DNA of 64,000 bases from Aphrophora alni (lineage: Eukaryota; Arthropoda; Insecta; Hemiptera; Aphrophoridae): NCBI GenBank assembly GCA_963513935.1, contig OY740776.1, positions 11,500,724 to 11,564,723 on the forward strand, given 5' to 3'. The number at the start of each line of letters is the position of its first letter. Position 1 is the stretch's first letter. Position numbers and translations under genes: made by a program. This document shows positions 43,645-53,072 of this stretch, piece after piece. Below the pieces are notes generated by a model. The model saw only the letters and a program-made list of their open reading frames with translations. It did not search any database and was not told the origin of the DNA.

Positions 43645-43692
43645 TTTCTGCTTATGTACATTTCAATAGCACTGCTATCGTCTTCAGTAGTA
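43645..43692 (-). ncRNA. Inverted hammerhead motif at the array start
   Basis: The minus strand reads CTGAAGA, CG, ATAGC-AGT-GCTAT, T, GAA, ATGTACAT, A. The core is intact and ATGTACAT is perfectly self-complementary. The first helix I pair is mismatched (A opposite A). Confidence 0.6.
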
Positions 43693-44373
43693 TTGTTATT
43701 CCTAGTAGTAATCGTGGTTATTAAGGTTAGTGTGTATTGTACCTCTGAATATGATAGCAGTGCTATTGAAATGTACATAAGGTTGAATAAACATAACTAT
43801 ACAGTCTTTGTGTTGTTAGTGTTTAACTAACAGTAGTAATTGTAGTTATTAAGGTTAGTGTGTATTGTACCACTGAAGATGATAGCAGTGCTATTGAAAT
43901 GTACATAAGATAGAATAAACATAACTATACACTCTTTGTGTTGTTAGTGTTTAACTAACAGTAGTAATTGTAGTTATTAGGGTTAGTGTGTATTGTACCA
44001 CTGAAGATGATAGTAGTGATATTGAAATGTACATAAGATAGAATAAACATAACAATACAGTCTTTGTGTTGTTAGTGTTTAACTAACAGTAGTAATTGTA
44101 GTTATTAGGGTTAGTTGTATTGTACCTCTGAAGATGATAGCAGTGCTATTGAAATGTACATAAGATAGAATAAACATAACTATACAGTCTTTGTGTTGTT
44201 AGTGTTTAACTAACAGTAGTAATTGTAGTTATTAGGGTTAGTTGTATTGTACCTCTGAAGATGATAGCAGTGCTATTGAAATGCGCATGAGGTAGAATAA
44301 ACATAACTATACAGTCTTTGTGTTGTTAGTGTTTAACTAACAGTAGTAATTGTAGTTATTAAGGTTAGCGTGT

Positions 44374-44418
44374 ATTGTACCTCTGAAGATGATAGCAGTG
44401 CTATAGAAATGTGCATAA
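44374..44418 (+). ncRNA. Hammerhead motif, array monomer 6 (intact)
   Basis: Same elements as the reference monomer at 44631-44675, with A instead of T just before GAA (GCTATAGAAATGTGCATA). Core, helix I and H17 = A are all kept. A near-identical monomer follows at 45007-45051, one 633-bp period later. Confidence 0.65.
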
Positions 44419-44630
44419 GGTAGAATAAACATAACTATACACTCTTTGTGTTAGTGTTTAACTAACAGTAGTAATTGTAGTTATTAAGGTTAGTGTGTAT
44501 TGTACCTCTGAATATGATAGCAGTGCTATTGAAATTTACATGAGATAGAATAAACATAACAATACAGTCTTTGTGTTGTTAGTGTTTAACTAACAGTAGT
44601 AATTGTAGTTATTAGGGTTAGTGTGTATTG

Positions 44631-44675
44631 TACCTCTGAAGATGATAGCAGTGCTATTGAAATGTGCATAAGGTA
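44631..44675 (+). ncRNA. Hammerhead ribozyme motif, reference monomer
   Basis: Helix I is TACCT (44631-44635) with AGGTA (44671-44675), five pairs. Core C3-A9 is CTGAAGA (44636-44642). A TG...T step follows, then helix II ATAGC (44645-44649) with GCTAT (44653-44657) around an AGT loop. GAA is at 44659-44661. Helix III is ATGTGCAT (44662-44669), nearly self-complementary and too short for a stable hairpin, and the cleavage site is UA with H17 = A at 44670. Cleavage would fall between 44670 and 44671. One or two extra bases between A9 and helix II depart from the textbook core. Helix III suggests action as a dimer of adjacent monomers. Activity is inferred, not shown. Confidence 0.75.
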
Positions 44676-45263
44676 GAATAAACATAACTATACACTCTTT
44701 GTGTTAGTGTTTAACTAACAGTAGTAATTGTAGTTATTAGGGTTAGTGTGTATTGTACCTCTGAAGATGATAGCAGTGCTATTGAAATGTGCATAAGATA
44801 GAATAAACATAACTATACAGTCTTTGTGTTGTTAGTGTTTAACTAACAGTAGTAATTGTAGTTATTAGGGTTAGTTGTATTGTACCTCTGAAGATGATAG
44901 CAGTGCTATTGAAATGCGCATGAGGTAGAATAAACATAACTATACAGTCTTTGTGTTGTTAGTGTTTAACTAACAGTAGTAATTGTAGTTATTAAGGTTA
45001 GCGTGTATTGTACCTCTGAAGATGATAGCAGTGCTATAGAAATGTGCATAAGGTAGAATAAACATAACTATACACTCTTTGTGTTAGTGTTTAACTAACA
45101 GTAGTAATTGTAGTTATTAAGGTTAGTGTGTATTGTACCTCTGAATATGATAGCAGTGCTATTGAAATTTACATGAGATAGAATAAACATAACAATACAG
45201 TCTTTGTGTTGTTAGTGTTTAACTAACAGTAGTAATTGTAGTTATTAGGGTTAGTGTGTATTG

Positions 45264-45308
45264 TACCTCTGAAGATGATAGCAGTGCTATTGAAATGTGC
45301 ATAAGGTA
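45264..45308 (+). ncRNA. Hammerhead motif, array monomer 13 (intact)
   Basis: Same sequence as the reference monomer: TACCT, CTGAAGA, ATAGC/GCTAT, GAA, ATGTGCAT, A, AGGTA. Equivalent complete monomers follow near 45389-45433 and 45766-45810. Confidence 0.7.
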
Positions 45309-46225
45309 GAATAAACATAACTATACACTCTTTGTGTTAGTGTTTAACTAACAGTAGTAATTGTAGTTATTAGGGTTAGTGTGTATTGTACCTCTGAAGA
45401 TGATAGCAGTGCTATTGAAATGTGCATAAGGTAGAATAAACATAACTATACACTCTTTGTGTTAGTGTTTAACTAACAGTAGTAATTGTAGTTATTAAGG
45501 TTAGTGTGTATTGTACCTCTGAATATGATAGCAGTGCTATTGAAATTTACATGAGATAGAATAAACATAACTACACAGTCTTTGTGTTGTTAGTGTTTAA
45601 CTAACAGTAGTATTGTAGTTATTAGGGTTAGTGTGTATTGTACCTCTGAAGATGTTAGCAGTGATATTGAAATTTACATGAGATAGAATAAACATAACTA
45701 TACACTCTTTGTGTTAGTGTTTAACTAACAGTAGTAATTGTAGTTATTAGGGTTAGTGTGTATTGTACCTCTGAAGATGATAGCAGTGCTATTGAAATGT
45801 GCATAAGGTAGAATAAACATAACTATACACTCTTTGTGTTAGTGTTTAACTAACAGTAGTAATTGTAGTTATTAAGGTTAGTGTGTATTGTACCTCTGAA
45901 TATGATAGCAGTGCTATTGAAATTTACATGAGATAGAATAAACATAACTACACAGTCTTTGTGTTGTTAGTGTTTAACTAACAGTAGTATTGTAGTTATT
46001 AGAGTTAGTGTGTATTGTACCTCTGAAGATGTTAGCAGTGATATTGAAATTTACATGAGATAGAATAAACATAACTATACAGTCTTTGTGTTGTTAGTGT
46101 TTAACTAACAGTAGTAATTGTAGTTATTAGGGTTAGTTGTATTGTACCTCTGAAGATGTTAGCAGTGATATTGAAATGTGCATGAGGTAGACTAAACATA
46201 ACTATACAGTCTTTGTTATTGTTTT

Positions 46226-46539
46226 ATTGTGATTTTGGGGAATTTTCTTTCATTGTATATATCACACAATGTGGTGTATATATCACCACAGTGCCTAGTG
46301 ATTTATACGTATAATATATGTGGATATTTCCGTTTTCTATAAACATACAACCTTTCGTTTTGTCTCGACATTTTATGCGAGAATTTCTTTCCTTGGGATG
46401 AGCACTGCAGTTTTTTGTAGCACGTTAAAAGGTATATATTTTGTTTACCTTTTGGAATAAAACTACAGTATATGGGTAAAATAACCCATCACTAATTATA
46501 TACAATTTGTCTGATAAACAGCAATAAAAGAAAATAGGT
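46226..46539. other. Array flank, nothing assigned
   Basis: Contains the shared terminal block GGGGAATTTTCTTTCATT (to about 46255) and AT-rich sequence. No gene. Confidence 0.4.
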
Positions 46540-47020
46540 TTCATTTACTTAACATAAAGAAAATTATGTTATGGGTCAAAAATCGTAGTTTTGTTTTTGC
46601 TGACGTAGCCGTTTTGAAGTTATTTTATTTCTAAAAGTTGTTTTCGAAAGTATATCTGTCCGTCGTCTGTTTCTGTCGGGCGTATCAATGTTGATTAAAT
46701 TTCGCTCAAGTCATATAATAAAACTTAATTTGCCACATTTCGCCAAAAATGTGGGTTCGTAAATTATCCACGAAGAAGCACAAAAATCGGCCAAATGAAC
46801 GCTTTAAAATACGTATTTTCTCAAAATCTGCTGTACCGATTACGTTGAAATTTTGCTGAATTATTAAACCCGCGTACAACTTTGCAAACATAAAACTATT
46901 ACTGTTCAGGAATAATTGACAAAAACCTAAATGAACCTTGTCGGGCGATATTAGAAACTTGATTTTAATCGAATACAATTTACGCGCGTTTATGACACAA
47001 TCGAAACATATTTAAGCCTT
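46540..47020 (-). repeat. Long dispersed repeat copy (minus)
   Basis: AAAATCGTAGTTTTGTTTTTG, TATATCTGTCCGTCGTCTGT, CAAAATCTGCTGTACCGATT and CAGGAATAATTGACAAAAAC are reverse or related phrases of the family. Confidence 0.45.
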
Positions 47021-47084
47021 TATTTAAATATATAAGGTTGCGACAACGCTTTATTTTTCCTCTTTTATGTAGAACTACCCTCAA

Positions 47085-47200
47085 GTGTACAGGGTTGGCA
47101 ATCCCGAAGGAGTTTAGCTGGATCTACACTCTCTTTCATATTTCCTATCAAGTCTTTCTTATGACAACATAGTATTCAAGAGCTGGAATTATTTACCTTC
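47085..47200 (-). mobile_element. SINE family copy (minus)
   Basis: GGGTTGGCAATCCCGAAGGAG, TAGCTGGATCTACACTCTC, CCTATCAAGTCTTTCTTATG and CATAGTATTCAAGAGCTGG in reverse family order. Confidence 0.65.
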
Positions 47201-47741
47201 GAAAGTTTTACACCTTTAAACAAGAAAGAAAAAGAACAAAAATGATTTCTAACTGTTGAAACGACTGTTTTGTTGAGGATAGTTTCGGTAGCTTTGGGAC
47301 TGGTAAGTGAGAAGGTTAATGCAGTGATTTAGCACAGTTTGTTTGTTTTTCTGTCAACGTCAGCAAGCTAAGTCAAAGTAAACATTGAACGATTAATTAA
47401 CTGCAAACTGCTGCTATCTAGTGACTGATCTTGCCAATTAATTAATTAGATTTCCAAGGTACTTTGGTCGGCTAATCAGCTGTTTAATCATGGCTTGGTC
47501 ACTGTGTCGGTGTCACTGGTCTCTTCCTCATTTTAGTAACTTGTTAGAAGGAATGTTTAATTGTGTCTGAAAATAATTAGGAATGATATGATATTTATTA
47601 ACTGGATATGTTGATCGGGTAATGTGTTTTAAAGGGAGCAGGGAGCTTGTCCATTTGAAGTGACAACCGGAAGAATGTGTTTTCTAAGTAATAGATTTTC
47701 TTCTTCTTCTTCTTCTTTGAAGGCGAAAAACCTCTAGGTCA

Positions 47742-48211
47742 GTCTAGGCAATGACTACATAAATACTATAAGACACGACATGGCCATGTTAAATATTCTA
47801 CGCTTATTCTTGAGTTGTCCAATACCCGCTAGGTCGCTCTGTTAGAGAATCTGAAGTTGATATGACTGGCGCTAGGTGGCTCTACGGTCAAACAATGTTT
47901 CAGGCGGGTAAGAGAAAACGCACTGATGCCACATATGGGACCAGAGATGCGAGGGAAGGTCGAGAATCGCTTATCTCAGCGCACGAACTGACAACACTGA
48001 CTATGCTGACGGAAGTAAGTGAGAAGGTTTGTGAGAGAGAGGTCAACAGTTGTACAGTCTCAACCAAGTGGGATGCGTACAGTCAAGCACCTGCTGCTAG
48101 CGCTTTCTGATAGCTGTGTGTCAAACTTGTGACGAACAGCACCCGTAAAGCGTAGACTATTTCCCTATCCTATGTCGTGTCTTATAGTATTTATGTAGTC
48201 ATTGGTCTAGG
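47742..48211. mobile_element. Non-autonomous TIR DNA element with 7-bp TSD
   Basis: The element is 47749-48204 (456 bp). Its TIRs start CAATGACTACATAAATACTA and stay identical for about 33 bp. GTCTAGG lies directly outside both ends (47742-47748 and 48205-48211). The interior is GC-richer than the window and holds an 82-codon plus ORF (47862-48110; KRKRTDATYGTRDAREGRES) of unknown meaning. The flanks (GGCGAAAAACCTCTAGGTCA and TCATCTTCGCC) are words of the SINE body, so it may have landed in a SINE. The 7-8-bp TSD and CA-starting TIR allow hAT or P-like classes; neither is proved. Confidence 0.75.
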
Positions 48212-48395
48212 TCATCTTCGCCATATAAAAAATAGGGGAAGGGAAAACATAAAATAAACCCTGGAATATATATCAAACTACGTCAAAAAAGGATCAAGAT
48301 CTACTATTATCAAACGGGGAATACGGCTGAACGAAGGGTCGCCTCACTCTAACGCACGCGCCATCACACACAGGCGCGCAGAGTATTAGGACTGG

Positions 48396-48790
48396 CCGGT
48401 ACCTGCCTTGGGCCACCCGCATGAGTTTTCCTACTGTGCTTCACTTGATCAAACTTTCATTTATTTAATTTGATATTTTAAAATTAAATCTTTAATATAT
48501 TTTTATTCTACACTACATTACAAGAAAAATGAGATCAAGCAATGTATAATTTACTTTAATAGAGTCCAAAACCGACAATGTTTGCTCCAAAATGAAAGAC
48601 AGTATGGTGACTAATAAGTGTGAATAAACAATACTATCGTATATCTTTATCGAAAAATATGTACTTTTCGATTTTAATGAAACAAAGGAGCACAATATAA
48701 TAATAATAGTATAAAACATAATTTGTACTTTATTATTTACATTGGATAAGCTGTGTATTAATAAATATGTATTAAAATGGTAATATTGGA
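48396..48790 (+). mobile_element. Single arm and internal part of the 57-kb TIR element family
   Basis: GGCCGGTACCTGCCTTGGGC and CACCCGCATGAGTTTTCCTA begin it. The following ~380 bp match 56902-57290 at high identity (TATTTTTATTCTACACTACA, AATATGTACTTTTCGATTTT, TACTTTATTATTTACATTG, ATAAGCTGTGTATTA). The opposite end is missing. Confidence 0.75.
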
Positions 48791-49429
48791 CGAATTGTTT
48801 TATGTATTAAAACGACAAAAAAAAAAACAAAAATGAACCTTTAACCGCCGTCATTAAAAACTCGATTTTTTTGAAATACGATTCATGTTGACGTGTCACA
48901 AGGGAAACAAGTTTTAGGCTTTTTTTTTAAATATATAAATATTTTTGAAAAAAAAGGCGCCCCTGTATAATTTTTATTTTTTATTTAGTTTTGGAAATGG
49001 GTGAGTCTGTAAGTTTGTGCAATGTTTGTACATTGTTTATATTTACTTTCTCACGTATAACAGAAAATATAATTTGTAAAAACACGCAAATAGACTTACC
49101 TACATCCGGTTTTTTGTACAAATTATTCACTTTATCTGTAATCTCATTTACATTTTATGTAGTACATACTATATGTATGAGTACATCACATTTATTTGAG
49201 AATATTGAGGATTTGATCTTTTAGTGCATTAAACTTGAAATAGGTTATGTAAGCCATAGTGATAGAATACATAATTAAAACAAAATATAAACAGCTTTCC
49301 TCTCCTCTTTATCTTTGCTTTGTGACTGTTTTATTACAAGGGACTTAAGGAATGATTTACTGTAAAAAGACAAAATGAGAAATAAAATGATCGAAGCGTA
49401 AAATAAGATACGTCGTTTTCATTTTAGAG
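48791..49429 (-). repeat. Worn long dispersed repeat and AT-rich sequence
   Basis: GAAATGGGTGAGTCTGTAAG, then TTTGTGCAATG at 48985-49025 is the reverse of the family's CACAAACTTTCTCACTCACC start. AAAACGACAAAAAAAAAAAC and TAACCGCCGTCATTAAAAAC near 48840 are other family words. The ORF at 48991-49224 is not called. Confidence 0.4.
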
Positions 49430-50210
49430 TTTTTTATAGGGTAATAACTCACCGTATCAGCTGTTTATTTATTTGAGCTCTTCAGAAATATATAAAATCA
49501 TTTTGGTTTCGTGTTTGGTTAAATTGACTCAAAATATTCTTAAATACAGCTGAAATTCTTTTAACTGCAAACACAATTTTGTCGAAATAGCTAAGGCGAT
49601 TAATTTTTTGATCGATAACTCGAAAATCGTAACTTTTTCTAATTGTCTTTGTAGTGTTGACGCAATCAGTAGGTTTTGTTTCCGTCTTTTAACCAATCAA
49701 AATCTCTAACAAATTGAAATTTACTGTTTTGTTACTATGTCAGGAGTTCAAAAACACTCTTTCACATAATATAATGAGTAATAAAAATATTTATATTACC
49801 TTTAAAGTTCCGTCATGTGACTTTGCGTTTGTCTTAATTACAAAGACGCGTTTCGGAGTCGTAGCTCCATCTTCAGTTATTTCACTCCGTAGAGGTCGTT
49901 AAAACATTAAACATAACAAAAACATTAACACTATACACAAAAATAAATAAATACACGTATACGTTGATTTTAATATTTTCTTACATGCGCACGGTTTCAT
50001 GGTTCGCGAACTACTGGCATCACGGTGAGGCCAAGGTTATCAGACTAATCTTTCACATACTAAATTCCATTAAAATTGGTTCATCCATTTGAGTTTGATA
50101 GGAATCACAGAAAGACATCATTCCAAAAAAGAAAACTCAAAACCTTAATTTTTCATGAAACGCTACTTTGCTCCGTCATAAAACTTCCTCTATAAGTGAG
50201 AAAATAACTA
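49430..50210 (+). repeat. Long dispersed repeat copy (plus), interrupted by a hammerhead-like end
   Basis: GATAACTCGAAAATCGTAAC, ATTAAAATTGGTTCATCCAT, CAGAAAGACATCATTCC and CATAAAACTTCCTCTATAAG belong to the family. The segment 49840-49950 inside it is a PLE-type terminal piece. Confidence 0.45.
49845..49876 (-). ncRNA. Hammerhead-like motif (minus), PLE-type terminal piece
   Basis: The minus strand reads CTGAAGA, T, GGAG-CTACGA-CTCC, GAA, ACGCGT, C. The core, a four-pair helix II, a self-complementary ACGCGT and a GUC cleavage triplet (C at 49845 complement) are all present. Helix I is weak. The neighbouring AGAGGTCGTTAAAACATTAA matches the sequence beside the PLE motif at 40988-41060. Confidence 0.6.
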
Positions 50211-50257
50211 CTTAATATTTGTAGAATTAACATGCATTACCCTAGATTTGATGTAGG

Positions 50258-50306
50258 GGTTAGGTTAGGTTAGGTTAGGTTAGGTTAGGTTAGGTTAGGT
50301 TAGGTT
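50258..50306 (+). repeat. Interstitial TTAGG telomere-type block
   Basis: About ten perfect TTAGG units, near the end of a long dispersed repeat copy. Confidence 0.95.
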
Positions 50307-50364
50307 ACGCCCTAAACCCCCTGACTCTACGATTTATTACCAATTCCCCTCAGAGGCTTACTTA

Positions 50365-50560
50365 TATTGAGTAGGGGGTGTGGCAATCCCAAGGTACGCT
50401 AACTGGATATACACTTTTTTTTCGTGTAGACTTATGTTATATCCCTCTATTGTATCTTTACAAACAAGTCTCTTTTGACAAACATTTGTTCTTTTCGACT
50501 CTGATGTTATTACAGTATTCGAGAGCTACGGTCTCTATTTTACGCTCTTTTCATTTTTAA
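50365..50560 (-). mobile_element. SINE family copy (minus)
   Basis: GTGTGGCAATCCCAAGG, AACTGGATATACACTTTTTT, TTCGTGTAGACTTATG, AACAAGTCTCTTTTGACAAA, TTCGACTCTGATGTTATTAC and AGTATTCGAGAGCTACGG in the reverse family order. Confidence 0.65.
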
Positions 50561-50639
50561 ATGAACCATCATGTTATTTACCCAGCCCCATCATACAATG
50601 TAATTCTCTAAATCAGGGGTGTCAAAAGTGAACTCTTGT

Positions 50640-51229
50640 ACACGGTATTTTTAGATCAAGGGGTATTATCTTGTCTTTATCGAAATTTGTATAAATTTTT
50701 ATCTGATGTGGTATGTTATACGTTTAATTACACACGAGATATGAACAAAAAACGGTTTAAATAGCCGCCATTTCTGATTTTTAATTGGATTTTTTCTCAA
50801 TTTCAAGATTACCCTATAGTCCCAAATAACGGATTTCATATTTCTATCTCAATTTATACGACCGTTATCATGTTTAAGTGCGGGCGACAACGACGATGGA
50901 CAGACGGCGTTCCTTTTTCGGTTTTCTGAAGCCATGAAAAGTAAACATCTGTTAATGGAGGTCGAATTTTTTGCGATTATCAAACTTACCCTTTACTCCA
51001 GCTGATTGACCTCTATTTTAAGAAATTTATCTTCCGTGAATTTTAATTGTATATTGACTATCTTTTAATTCGGCAGATCAGCAGTTGATAAAACTCCAAA
51101 TATAATAAACCTATTGCCAGTAAAAGCCGAACCGGTTGATACAATTTGTAACCAACAGTTGCCTTTGTCCCTCTTTAAATTAACTCAATATTATCTAATG
51201 ATAGTCTAGAGTAACCGGATATGCTTGAA
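50640..51229 (-). repeat. Worn long dispersed repeat (minus) and unassigned sequence
   Basis: GACGATGGACAGACGGCG near 50890 and AATAGCCGCCATTTCTGATT near 50760 are family-like. The remainder to 51229 is unassigned. Confidence 0.35.
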
Positions 51230-51303
51230 TAACTATTTATTATCTTTGACTTACCGCCAGCAATCCTTGATTAATTCTTTTTTCAGTTTATATTGTCATA
51301 TAT

Positions 51304-51345
51304 TCACTACACGTGTTTCGGACATTATCGTCCATCGTCGGGTGA
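51304..51345 (-). ncRNA. Hammerhead-like motif, left arm (minus)
   Basis: Mirror image of 51451-51492 with the same core and helices. Confidence 0.6.
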
Positions 51346-51450
51346 TAGCACTTAGTTAAAATATTCAACACAAAAAACAATAACATTCACGTACAAGAAA
51401 CACAATATTTTCTTTTTGTTTTTTGTGTTGAATATTTTAACTAAGTGTTA

Positions 51451-51492
51451 TCACCCGACGATGGACGATAATGTCCGAAACACGTGTAGTGA
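51451..51492 (+). ncRNA. Hammerhead-like motif, right arm (plus)
   Basis: Helix I is TCAC (51451-51454) with GTGA (51489-51492). The core is CCGACGA (51455-51461, U4 changed to C). One extra T follows, then helix II GGAC-GATAAT-GTCC (51463-51476). GAA is at 51477-51479. Helix III is ACACGTGT (51480-51487), perfectly self-complementary, and H17 = A at 51488. All helices are present. The U4 to C change in the catalytic core may lower or abolish activity. Confidence 0.65.
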
Positions 51493-51570
51493 ATATATTA
51501 AAATATAAACTGAAAAAAAAAAGAATTAATCAAGGATTGCTGGCGGTAAGTCAAAGAAAATAAATAAAAA

Positions 51571-51965
51571 TCAATATTATCTATGTTGTAATTTTAAATA
51601 ACTAACGTGAAATTATCTTTCAAGTATCTGTTTTGAGTTAAAGTAGTAATGCCAAACGTATTTCATTCTCAAGTGTTTGTCTCTGACATTATTCAGTTCC
51701 TAGGATTCCTCGAACTGAAGAGGGCTTTAAGTTCCTTCTAAAGCAATGATTCCAGGAACATTATTCTTGTTTTGTTTTGCAACTAAGGCGATAAGCTTTC
51801 TGAGAGTTTATAACGTCGAGGAAATTGTAGAGTTATCTCCTAGGCAACGGACTGTTAGGTTGTGCTTTATTGGTAGGATTTGTTGTGACCAATAAGGTGA
51901 GAAAGGAGACGTGAAATGTAAAGGTTCTATTGTGGAACGGAGGGTGTACAAAAAAAATTAGTATA
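51571..51965. other. Unassigned stretch
   Basis: No gene, RNA gene or repeat partner was recognised. Confidence 0.25.
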
Positions 51966-52440
51966 GCAAAGTAACAACTGTTTTAAACAAACTTACACTA
52001 CTGGATAAGACTCCTTGATCTACCAATACAATTTAACATTTCCTACAAGGTACATGAGACTAAATTATTCCATTACAATTAGAGGATCATACTTTGTATG
52101 ATGCAAAATGTAATTTTTAATCTTGACTTTTCGAGGAAATTTGATATTGGTATAGTTACAAGATCCGACGAGGCTTTGAGACTCTCCTTTGAGACTGAGA
52201 CTAACACTAAGCGAGTAGAGACGGATATAATACATATGTTCACATCTGGCCAAGAAAGTGATAGATACAAATGGAAGTTCAGAAAACCTGTGTAACAACT
52301 GTTTTAAACAAACTTACACTACTGGATAAAACTCCTTGATGTACCAATACAATTTAACATTTCCTACGAAACGTAACTTTTAGACATTACTTTTGGAGGA
52401 TCTTCCTGTACTGTATTTGTTAGATGACGCACCATGAAAG
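51966..52440 (+). repeat. Two tandem-spaced copies of the GTAACAACTGTTTTAAACAAAC repeat
   Basis: Copies at 51966-52105 and 52285-52440 share GTAACAACTGTTTTAAACAA, TTACACTACTGGATAA, ACTCCTTGATCTACCAATAC, ATTTAACATTTCCTAC and GAGGATC. The 180 bp between them has overlapping ORFs on both strands (for example 52098-52295) without recognisable content. Confidence 0.7.
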
Positions 52441-52959
52441 TGAACATAAACTTGATTTGTACTACGCCTTCTGGATAAACTTCTGTCGTCGATAACACAT
52501 CCAATCGATTTACACTACCAATTTACACCAAAACATAATTTCAACCCGTTTCCTTCCATTAGTCCCAGAGGAACAGTATTAAATTTACTTCCCTCACTAA
52601 ATTCTGTTTGCTCAACGCCGATAACTCTGTCGAAAGCACCGAGATATGTCTCCCCCAGGACAAGTTATTTACCAGGAAACCAATAGCACTTAATAAATAT
52701 TTAATCCGGTCTTTTGTTAACCTGTGCTCTAGAAATCCTGTTCGGGAGTAAAATCAACTTTAAGAACGCTGGCATTTCGTTTAGATTACTAGGTACTTCA
52801 CCTTATACTCCTCTATAAATGGCGGCTTCTGGATTTTATTTCTTTATTGTTTTAAGGCGATAACATCTTCGCATCATATCCCCTTAAGGCCAATAACGTG
52901 CTTGCGTACAGACGACAACAACGGACACCATTTCGAAACGTAAAACTACACGAAATGGT
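52441..52959. other. Unassigned stretch
   Basis: No gene or RNA gene was recognised; short ORFs only. Confidence 0.25.
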
Positions 52960-53025
52960 GTACATCCAGTTTGGACTCTCGGGATTGCAAAGTCCGTACT
53001 CACAATAGTGAGCCCCTGAAGGTGT
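52960..53025 (+). mobile_element. Small SINE fragment (plus)
   Basis: ACATCCAGTTTGGACTCTC, GGGATTGCAAAG and GTACTCACAATAGTGAGCC match the 3' part of the family as seen at 600-650 and in reverse at 54765-54830. Confidence 0.45.
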
Positions 53026-53072
53026 TCCGCGTAGTGTCGTGACTGAACATTTTATACGATTTTGTAGGCCTA

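Larger units (their letters stand above)
43640..46225 (+). repeat. Tandem array with a hammerhead ribozyme motif in each monomer
   Basis: About 20 direct monomers with period 125, 127 or 128 bp. The difference is mainly loss of one TTG in CTTTGTGTTGTTAGTG. GATAGCAG-type words lie at 43753, 43881, 44009, 44136, 44263, 44391, 44516, 44644, 44769 and so on to 46158. A five-monomer block repeats with a period of 633 bp (44136 to 44769, 44263 to 44896, 44391 to 45024, 44516 to 45149, 44644 to 45277). The array opens with one inverted monomer (43645-43692, minus) and ends in ATTTTGGGGAATTTTCTTTC, the same terminus as the foldback at 14486-14670. Consensus monomers contain a full type I hammerhead fold. 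Size and layout resemble animal retrozyme or hammerhead satellites; no protein is encoded. Confidence 0.9.
51230..51570. mobile_element. 340-bp foldback with a hammerhead motif in each arm
   Basis: Arms of about 150 bp (51230-51380 and 51416-51570) are almost perfect inverted repeats with a loop of about 35 nt. Each arm has the hammerhead described at 51451-51492, one on each strand. The outer ends read CTTTGACTTACCGCCAGCAA and its complement. It is comparable to the foldback at 40526-40929. Confidence 0.9.

Noticed and set aside
47862..48110. 82-codon ORF as a host gene
   Set aside because: It lies wholly inside a TIR element with a TSD and has no recognised domain.
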